From Myxococcales bacterium (lineage in GTDB: Bacteria > Myxococcota > Polyangia > Polyangiales > Polyangiaceae): DNA of 5,344 bases. Shown here one piece after another: positions 1 through 5,344 of this stretch (the first letter of the stretch is position 1; each line of letters opens with the position of its first letter). The notes under the pieces are model-generated. The model worked only from the letters and a program-made list of their open reading frames with translations. It searched no databases and had not been told where the DNA came from. The stretch is taken from NCBI GenBank assembly GCA_020430865.1, contig JAGQIY010001256.1:1-5344 (forward strand), in the 5' to 3' direction. The translations under genes and the position numbers were made by a program.

Positions 1-169
<169 letters not shown>

Positions 170-294
170 GCTGGCCCGCTACGAGCGATCCGCGCAGAGG
201 CCGTGCGCCAGGGCGTCGAGGGCCACGCTGTATGTGGCGACACTTTCCGTCGCCCAGAACGGCGCCCGGTCCGGGGTTGAGTCGATAGTCGCGG

Positions 295-319
295 AAAGCG
301 ATGGAAAGTATCGCTTTTT
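295..319 (+). terminator. Stem-loop with T-tract after the terminase gene (terminator or insulator)
   Basis: AAAGCGAT (295-302) and ATCGCTTT (310-317) form a perfect 8-bp inverted repeat around a 7-nt loop, and the right arm runs into TTTTT (315-319). The left arm starts with AAA, so the structure could work in both directions. It lies 126 bp after the terminase stop and just before the abiE leader, which fits an intrinsic terminator separating the two units. The stem is not very GC-rich and the T-run is only five bases, so strength is uncertain. Because the right arm overlaps the first operator-like repeat, it could instead be part of a protein-binding site. Confidence 0.4.
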
Positions 320-403
320 GCCTCTACGGACCTTTATTGCCCAAGTCCTCGCTCGCGTCAGGCAACGGATTGTGTTAGTTTTTGCCTCTAAGGACTTTAT
401 GCC
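315..403 (+). promoter_or_regulatory. Operator-like direct repeats upstream of and across the abiEi start
   Basis: TTTTTGCCTCTACGGAC at 315-331 recurs at 379-395 with 16 of 17 bases the same (C to A). Similarity continues through CTTTATTGCC versus TTTATGCC up to 341 and 403. The copies are offset by 64 bp, close to six helical turns, so two bound proteins would sit on the same DNA face. The second copy contains the AAGGA ribosome site (390-394) and the ATG at 399, so a repressor there would block expression. AbiEi antitoxins are known to autorepress by binding repeats in their own promoter, making AbiEi the obvious candidate ligand. That assignment is inference. No clean -35/-10 pair was found. 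Confidence 0.5.
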
Positions 404-1184
404 GTCGGCGAGCAGCTTCATCGATGACCTCCAGAGCCGAGGTCGATACCACTTCTCCACGGAGGAGGCGGCCAAGGCGCTGGGCAGCTCGCTGTCCGCG
501 ACGCAGGCGGCGCTTCGGCGGCTCAAGGCGAAGGGGGAGATCGCGGATCCCCATCGCGGGTTCCACGTCGTGGTCCCTCCCGAGTACCGGCGTCTCGGGT
601 GTCTGCCGGCCGAGCACTTCATCCCGCAGCTGATGCAACATCTTGGAGAGTCCTACTACGTGGCCCTGCTGAGCGCTGCCGCCTACCACGGTGCCGCGCA
701 CCAGAAGCCTCAGCGGTTCCAGGTGATGGTGCCGCGGCGGCGGCGCCCGATTGCATGCGGCGAGGTTCACGTCCAGTTCATCTCCAGGAACGACATGGTC
801 GAGACGCCCATCGTCGAGCGCAACACCCCGCGAGGCGTCATCCGAATCGCCTCCGCTGCCGCCACGGCTCACGAGCTGGTCGGCTATCCCGAGCATGCTG
901 GCGGTCTGAACAACGTGGCGACGGTCTTGGCCGAGCTCGCCGAGTCGCTCGACGCAGAGGCCCTCATCGCCGAGGCGCGTCGCGTACCGCTCGCGTGGGT
1001 GCAGCGGCTTGGCTACCTGCTCACGCTCGTGGAGGCATCCGAGCTGGCGGCAGCGCTGGAACCGGTGGTGCAGGCACGCAATCCGTTCCCGGTCGCTCTC
1101 GCCCCGTCGGCGACGGCAGCGGGGTGCCCTGGCGATGCTCGCTGGAAGGTCTCGATCAACGTGCAAGTGGAGCCCGACCTGTGA
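399..1184 (+). CDS. abiEi: AbiEi-type antitoxin, transcriptional regulator (type IV toxin-antitoxin)
   Basis: This 261-aa protein is the antitoxin and autorepressor of an AbiE system. Residues about 12-60 form a winged helix (FSTEEAAKALGSS, then ATQAALRRLKAKGEI and the wing-like RGFHVVVPPEYR). They are followed by the family-typical stretch YYVALLSAAAYHGAAHQKPQ (86-105) and RFQVMVPRRRRPI. A helical C-terminal domain carries GGLNNVATVLAELAESLD (168-185) and ends in a WKVSINVQVEPDL tail. The start at 399 is chosen because AAGGA lies 4 nt upstream and homology-like sequence begins there; the frame is open back to 15 but upstream residues look non-coding. An in-frame GTG at 372 is a weaker alternative. 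Its stop overlaps the toxin start (GTGA, 1181-1184), the usual arrangement. In known AbiE systems the antitoxin represses transcription and neutralises the toxin without stable binding. No key part appears missing. Confidence 0.88.
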   Translation: MPSASSFIDDLQSRGRYHFSTEEAAKALGSSLSATQAALRRLKAKGEIADPHRGFHVVVPPEYRRLGCLPAEHFIPQLMQHLGESYYVALLSAAAYHGAAHQKPQRFQVMVPRRRRPIACGEVHVQFISRNDMVETPIVERNTPRGVIRIASAAATAHELVGYPEHAGGLNNVATVLAELAESLDAEALIAEARRVPLAWVQRLGYLLTLVEASELAAALEPVVQARNPFPVALAPSATAAGCPGDARWKVSINVQVEPDL

Positions 1185-1999
1185 TCCCGGCGGCCTACAT
1201 CACCGAGTGGCGCAGCCACGCACCTTGGACCCAGAACGCGTGGGTCGAGCAGGACCTCATCATCAGCCGGGCGCTCGTGGATATCTTCGGCGCCGACGGG
1301 CTTGCGGATAGCCTGGCGTTCCGCGGCGGAACCGCGCTCTTCAAGCTCTACCTCACACCGGCAGCCCGCTACTCCGAAGACATCGATCTCGTACAGACGC
1401 GCGCCGAGCCCATCGGCGACACGCTCGACCGCGTTCGAAGTGTGCTCGACCCATGGCTCGGCACGCCACGACGCGTTCTCAAAGAGGGCCGCGTGAATCT
1501 GCTCTACCGGTTTGAGTCGGAGGACGTCCCGCCGCTTCGCCTCCGGTTGAAGATCGAGATCAACTCGCGCGAGCACTTCTCCGAGCTCGGCCTCGTGCGG
1601 ATGCCATTCCGGGTCGATAGCAGCTGGTTCTCGGGCGCGGCCGAGGTCAACACGTTCGCGATCGACGAGCTGCTCGCGACCAAGCTGCGAGCGCTCTACC
1701 AGCGCAAGAAGGGGCGCGACCTCTTCGATCTGTGGTTGGCGCTGGAGCGCGGCATCATCGATCCACCCAGGCTCCTCGCGTGCTTCGACAGGTACATGAC
1801 CGAGGGCGGACAGGCGGTGAGCCGCGCCCAGTTCGAAGCGAACCTGCACGAGAAGCGAACCGCGCCGCTGTTTCGGTCGGACATCGATCCCCTCCTACGT
1901 CCCGGCCTCGGCTGGGATCTCGACGTCGCCATGGACGCGGTACTGGAGAAGCTCGTCGCGCACCTGCCCGGCGAGCCCTGGAAGGGGCTTTCCGAGTAG
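1181..1999 (+). CDS. abiEii: AbiEii-type nucleotidyltransferase toxin
   Basis: This 272-aa protein is a member of the AbiEii/AbiGii nucleotidyltransferase toxin family (DNA polymerase beta-like fold). All four family motifs are visible. Motif I is FRGGTALFKLYL (48-58) with Asp67 and Asp69 in YSEDIDL. Motif III is LKIEIN, with Lys124 and Glu126. Motif IV is IDELLATKLRALYQRKKGRD (161-180), with Asp162, Lys168 and Arg170, followed by LFDLW. The GTG start overlaps the antitoxin TGA, with GGAG at 1169-1172. The frame is open upstream to 599 but that part is a shadow of abiEi. Family members such as MenA-type enzymes transfer nucleotides to tRNA, while AbiE was first described as a phage abortive-infection system. 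The substrate here is not readable from sequence. With its catalytic residues intact, the toxin is probably functional. Confidence 0.92.
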   Translation: MIPAAYITEWRSHAPWTQNAWVEQDLIISRALVDIFGADGLADSLAFRGGTALFKLYLTPAARYSEDIDLVQTRAEPIGDTLDRVRSVLDPWLGTPRRVLKEGRVNLLYRFESEDVPPLRLRLKIEINSREHFSELGLVRMPFRVDSSWFSGAAEVNTFAIDELLATKLRALYQRKKGRDLFDLWLALERGIIDPPRLLACFDRYMTEGGQAVSRAQFEANLHEKRTAPLFRSDIDPLLRPGLGWDLDVAMDAVLEKLVAHLPGEPWKGLSE

Positions 2000-2092
2000 C
2001 GTCGCGAGGATCCCAGAACCGCTGTCCCCGCCGAGCCCATCCCACGCTTTGCCCACCTGGGCGTGCCTCGTGTGCCGCCCGGGAGGCATGCG

Positions 2093-2572
2093 ATGGACTT
2101 CACCGATGTTGCGCTCACGGCCTTGCAGGTGGTTTCGCCGGTGCTGGTCGCTGCGCTGACCTGGGCAGCTGCCAAGCTGGCGAGCTTCATTCGGAGCAAG
2201 GTCGAGAGCGAGTACCTGCGCGGCGTGCTCGTGCGGCTCGATGATGCCGTGATCACCGCGGTGAAGGACTTGCAGCAGACTGTCGTCGCCGAGATCAAGG
2301 CAGCGACGGCCGACGGCAAGATCAGCGAGGCCGAGAAGCAGCGCATCAAGGATGCCGCGGTCTCCAACGTGAAGAGCTACCTCGGGACCAAGGGCATCCG
2401 CGTGCTCACGGAGGTGCTCGGCCTCTCGGGTGGCGCGCTCGACAGCTTCCTCGGCTCGAAGGTCGAGGCCGCGGTGCATGATCTGCGGCTGACCGAGCGA
2501 GCCGTGTCGACCTCGACCACGCCCAAGCCCGCCGTGGAGACCACGCGCCCTTTGGCATCGACGCCGGCCTGA
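2093..2572 (+). CDS. Small single-TM helical phage protein, holin-like (LLH-type resemblance)
   Basis: This is a 159-aa protein. A hydrophobic N-terminal segment (about residues 6-28, VALTALQVVSPVLVAALTWA) is followed by a basic patch and long amphipathic helices. Among these are KISEAEKQRIKDAAVSNVKS and a C-terminal EVLGLSGGALDSFLGSKVEA segment, before a Thr/Pro-rich tail. One TM followed by a helical, charged domain ending in an 'AAV..L' type helix resembles phage holins of the LLH family, which would help endolysin cross the membrane. This is an architecture match, not a motif match. The ATG at 2093 is favoured over an in-frame GTG at 2063 because GGGAGG (2081-2086) lies 6 nt upstream. It sits between the AbiE toxin and the portal operon, and no endolysin is in view. 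The 3' end holds a possible frameshift signal. Confidence 0.6.
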   Translation: MDFTDVALTALQVVSPVLVAALTWAAAKLASFIRSKVESEYLRGVLVRLDDAVITAVKDLQQTVVAEIKAATADGKISEAEKQRIKDAAVSNVKSYLGTKGIRVLTEVLGLSGGALDSFLGSKVEAAVHDLRLTERAVSTSTTPKPAVETTRPLASTPA

Positions 2573-2596
2573 GCCGAGGGCTCGATCGGGCCGGCG
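2548..2596 (+). promoter_or_regulatory. Candidate -1 ribosomal frameshift signal
   Basis: In the frame of the 2093 gene the codons read C-CCT-TTG (2548-2554), an exact X-XXY-YYZ slippery heptamer. Seven nucleotides later a GC-rich stem begins: CGCCGGCC (2562-2569) pairs perfectly with GGCCGGCG (2589-2596). Inside it GAGCC (2571-2575) pairs with GGCTC (2579-2583). The structure covers the TGA stop at 2570-2572. Slippery heptamer, 5-9 nt spacer and stem-loop is the standard layout of programmed -1 frameshifting. Strong hairpins are common by chance in GC-rich DNA, and this pyrimidine heptamer is not among the most efficient bacterial sites, so this remains a candidate. Confidence 0.35.
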
Positions 2597-2796
2597 CGTA
2601 CTCTCCGGGCCACGGACACCTCGACCTCTTCGGTTACGTGAAGCCGGACGCTGCAGGCGGCGGGCTCGACTACGCCCATCGCATCACCGGCGCGCTGTCG
2701 GCCTTCGCTCAGGGCTGGGGCGGCGTCGCTCGCGATCCGTTCGGCCGTTGGCAGCCGGACTACGGAGCGCTCGGTGGTCTTCGATGGCGATGGTGA
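2569..2796 (+). CDS. Hypothetical protein frame without a standard start (possible -1 frameshift extension)
   Basis: The frame is open from 2482 to the TGA at 2794-2796, the last 88 bases overlapping the holin-like gene. Its translation from about 2551 (FGIDAGLSRGLDRAGAYSPG, then HLDLFGYVKP and a Trp-ending GALGGLRWRW tail) is rich in Gly, Tyr, Phe and Trp, has GC-rich third positions, and looks like real protein. No ATG, GTG or TTG precedes the GTG at 2638, which would leave only 52 aa. The start given here is a CTG overlapping the upstream stop (CTGA, 2569-2572), by analogy with the NTGA overlaps elsewhere in the window. Alternatives are a -1 frameshift from the preceding gene, giving a fusion of about 234 aa, or a gene broken by an indel or sequencing error. 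The alternating small/aromatic pattern and aromatic C-terminus hint at beta structure. I do not recognise the family. Confidence 0.4.
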   Translation: MSRGLDRAGAYSPGHGHLDLFGYVKPDAAGGGLDYAHRITGALSAFAQGWGGVARDPFGRWQPDYGALGGLRWRW

Positions 2797-2841
2797 GCAC
2801 GAGCCTCGTCCCCGCGGCGCCGCCAGGTCGCTTTGCTCCTT

Positions 2842-2934
2842 CGGAGGCGAGGCGTGCGGCTCGCCCAGGTCCTCCGGTGCAGAAGGTCTCCGAAAGGCGA
2901 GTCGCACGCCGACCCTCCGCTTCCACCGGAGGAC
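2842..2934 (+). promoter_or_regulatory. Structured 5' leader with alternative pairings around the Shine-Dalgarno
   Basis: The non-coding gap before the 2938 gene holds several overlapping inverted repeats. A 15-bp stem forms between 2851-2865 and 2896-2910, with one mismatch that is a G-U wobble in RNA. It is extended by CGGAGG (2842-2847) pairing with CCTCCG (2914-2919) across a 3x3 internal loop. The 30-nt loop contains GTCCTCCGGTG (2869-2879), a perfect 11-base complement of CACCGGAGGAC (2924-2934), which includes the Shine-Dalgarno GGAGG (2928-2932). CCTCCG at 2914-2919 can instead pair with the same Shine-Dalgarno in a 7-nt-loop hairpin. The element could thus form a pseudoknot or switch between states that hide or free the ribosome site. 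There is no U-run, so it is not a simple terminator. It matches no riboswitch class I recognise. Confidence 0.45.
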
Positions 2935-2937
2935 ACC

Positions 2938-3143
2938 ATGCAGCGCGCCGTCAGGCTGTTCATCATCACCAAGGACCGGGCCCCGGCTGGGCCTCCCAAG
3001 CCGGCCGAGACGTTCTCGGTGAACGCGCCCACGACCGACGGGCTGCGTGACGCCGTGCGCGCGGCGGTGAGCGAGCGTGGTCGCGTGATCCGCTCGGTTT
3101 CGTTCGGACCGAAGGGCCTCGTCGCCTACGCCGAGGAGTCCAC

Positions 3144-3147
<4 letters not shown>
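2938..3147 (+). CDS. Small hypothetical protein upstream of the portal
   Basis: This 69-aa protein begins MQRAVRLFIITKDRAP, continues through a Pro-rich linker (PAGPPKPAETFSV), and has a helix-like middle (TDGLRDAVRAAVSERGRVI) and a short beta-like end (RSVSFGPKGLVAYAEE). There is no signal peptide, TM segment or Cys. The ATG at 2938 has GGAGG (2928-2932) 5 nt upstream. The frame is open back to 2833, but that stretch is Arg-rich, non-coding-looking and forms the structured leader. Its TGA overlaps the portal GTG (GTGA, 3144-3147), so the two are probably translated together. I do not recognise the family. Its position suggests a packaging or head accessory role, but nothing in the sequence proves it. 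Confidence 0.68.
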
Positions 3148-4951
<1,804 letters not shown>

Positions 4952-4955
<4 letters not shown>

Positions 4956-5209
4956 ACGAGGATCCCATGCAGCGGGCGTGGCTCAAGCAAGTCCAGCTCG
5001 ATGCGGCGCGCGGCGTGATCGCCTGCCGGATGTGCAAGGCGCTTCAGGGTCTGGAGGAGACGACCACACTCTGGCGCAACGGTGTGCTGGTGTTCGCCGT
5101 CTGCGATTCGTGTGCTCACCGCCACGACATCGTCATGTCGCCCGTTGAAACCGGCGTCGAGGTTCGAGCCCGAGCGCGAGGCGCGATCGTGCTGCGGGGT
5201 GGCTCGTGA
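4952..5209 (+). CDS. Small zinc-ribbon-like hypothetical protein
   Basis: This 85-aa protein has two CxxC knuckles, Cys25/Cys28 (IACRMCKAL) and Cys51/Cys54 (AVCDSCAHRH), 22 residues apart. The spacing suits a four-Cys zinc ribbon. The flanking His56 and His58 could also contribute. The N-terminus is a short helix (MQRAWLKQVQLDAARG) and the C-terminus is basic. The ATG at 4952 overlaps the portal TGA (ATGA) and follows AGGAG at 4939-4943. An in-frame GTG at 4928 lies inside the portal gene and is less likely. Coupling to the portal suggests a phage function. Zinc ribbons may bind nucleic acid or simply stabilise a small fold, so no specific role can be named. Confidence 0.72.
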
Positions 5210-5344
5210 AGCTCCAGACCACCAGCCGCCGGCCGTGCGAGCTCGAGCGCGGACAGGCTCGCCGAGTCCCCCAGAACCCTGGAAGCGGCCTCGTCGGCTA
5301 TCACCTCTGCTGCCCGCGGTGCGGGTACGTAACGGTGGCCTTGC
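5206..5344 (+). CDS. Second small Cys-rich (zinc-ribbon-like) protein, 5' part
   Basis: A GTG at 5206 overlaps the previous TGA (GTGA, 5206-5209) and opens a frame that runs off the right edge after 46 codons. The visible part has Cys11 and then GYHLCCPRCGYVTVAL (31-46), with a CPRCG knuckle at Cys36/Cys39. This looks like the first half of another zinc ribbon, whose second Cys pair would lie beyond the edge. A weak purine-rich CGGGGTGG precedes the start. The overlap repeats the operon's coupling pattern, which supports the start. Function unknown. Confidence 0.6.
   Translation, partial: MKLQTTSRRPCELERGQARRVPQNPGSGLVGYHLCCPRCGYVTVAL

Noticed and set aside
375..1166. Long open frame on the minus strand (263 codons)
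   Set aside because: It lies opposite abiEi, whose protein has clear family motifs. The minus translation is rich in Arg/His and low-complexity, as expected for an antisense shadow in GC-rich DNA.
599..1180. Upstream extension of the abiEii frame
   Set aside because: It is an Arg-rich shadow of abiEi. The toxin homology begins at the GTG at 1181, which overlaps the antitoxin stop.
2051..2062. GCCC/GGGC hairpin after abiEii as a terminator
   Set aside because: Only 4 bp with a 4-nt loop and no following T-run; such stems are frequent by chance at this base composition.
2833..2937. N-terminal extension of the small gene before the portal
   Set aside because: The residues are Arg/Pro-rich, and a strong Shine-Dalgarno sits before the ATG at 2938. 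The stretch is better explained as a structured untranslated leader.

Overview
The window is high-GC bacterial DNA, roughly two thirds G+C by eye, with GC-rich third codon positions. All convincing genes lie on the + strand. It reads as part of a tailed-phage or prophage packaging region: the C-terminal end of a terminase large subunit at the left edge, and a PBSX-type portal protein as the largest gene. The composition and protein style would fit a high-GC proteobacterium or myxobacterium. That host assignment is inference, since no host marker gene is present.

Layout: 1-169 is the 3' end of the terminase large subunit. 170-398 is a non-coding leader with a perfect 8-bp stem-loop running into a T-tract and two copies of a 17-base direct repeat 64 bp apart. 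399-1999 is a complete two-gene AbiE system: AbiEi winged-helix antitoxin, then AbiEii nucleotidyltransferase toxin, overlapping by GTGA. 2093-2572 encodes a small single-TM, helical, holin-like protein. About 2482-2796 is a second open frame with coding character but no good start codon, lying in the -1 frame relative to the holin-like gene. 2797-2937 is a non-coding leader with a striking set of nested, mutually exclusive inverted repeats that include the Shine-Dalgarno of the next gene. 2938-3147 is a small unknown protein. 3144-4955 is the portal. 4952-5209 and 5206-5344 (partial) are two small Cys-rich, zinc-ribbon-like proteins. The last four genes are linked by NTGA start/stop overlaps and look like one translationally coupled operon.

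How it fits together: terminase and portal form the DNA-packaging machine, with small accessory proteins around them. The AbiE pair is most simply read as a defence or toxin-antitoxin cargo module inserted just after the terminase gene, with its own terminator-like insulator and operator-like repeats. The two features most worth following are (a) a canonical-looking -1 frameshift arrangement (slippery heptamer, 7-nt spacer, GC-rich stem-loop) at the end of the holin-like gene, which would give access to the start-less frame, and (b) the structured leader at 2842-2934 that could gate translation of the small-protein/portal operon.
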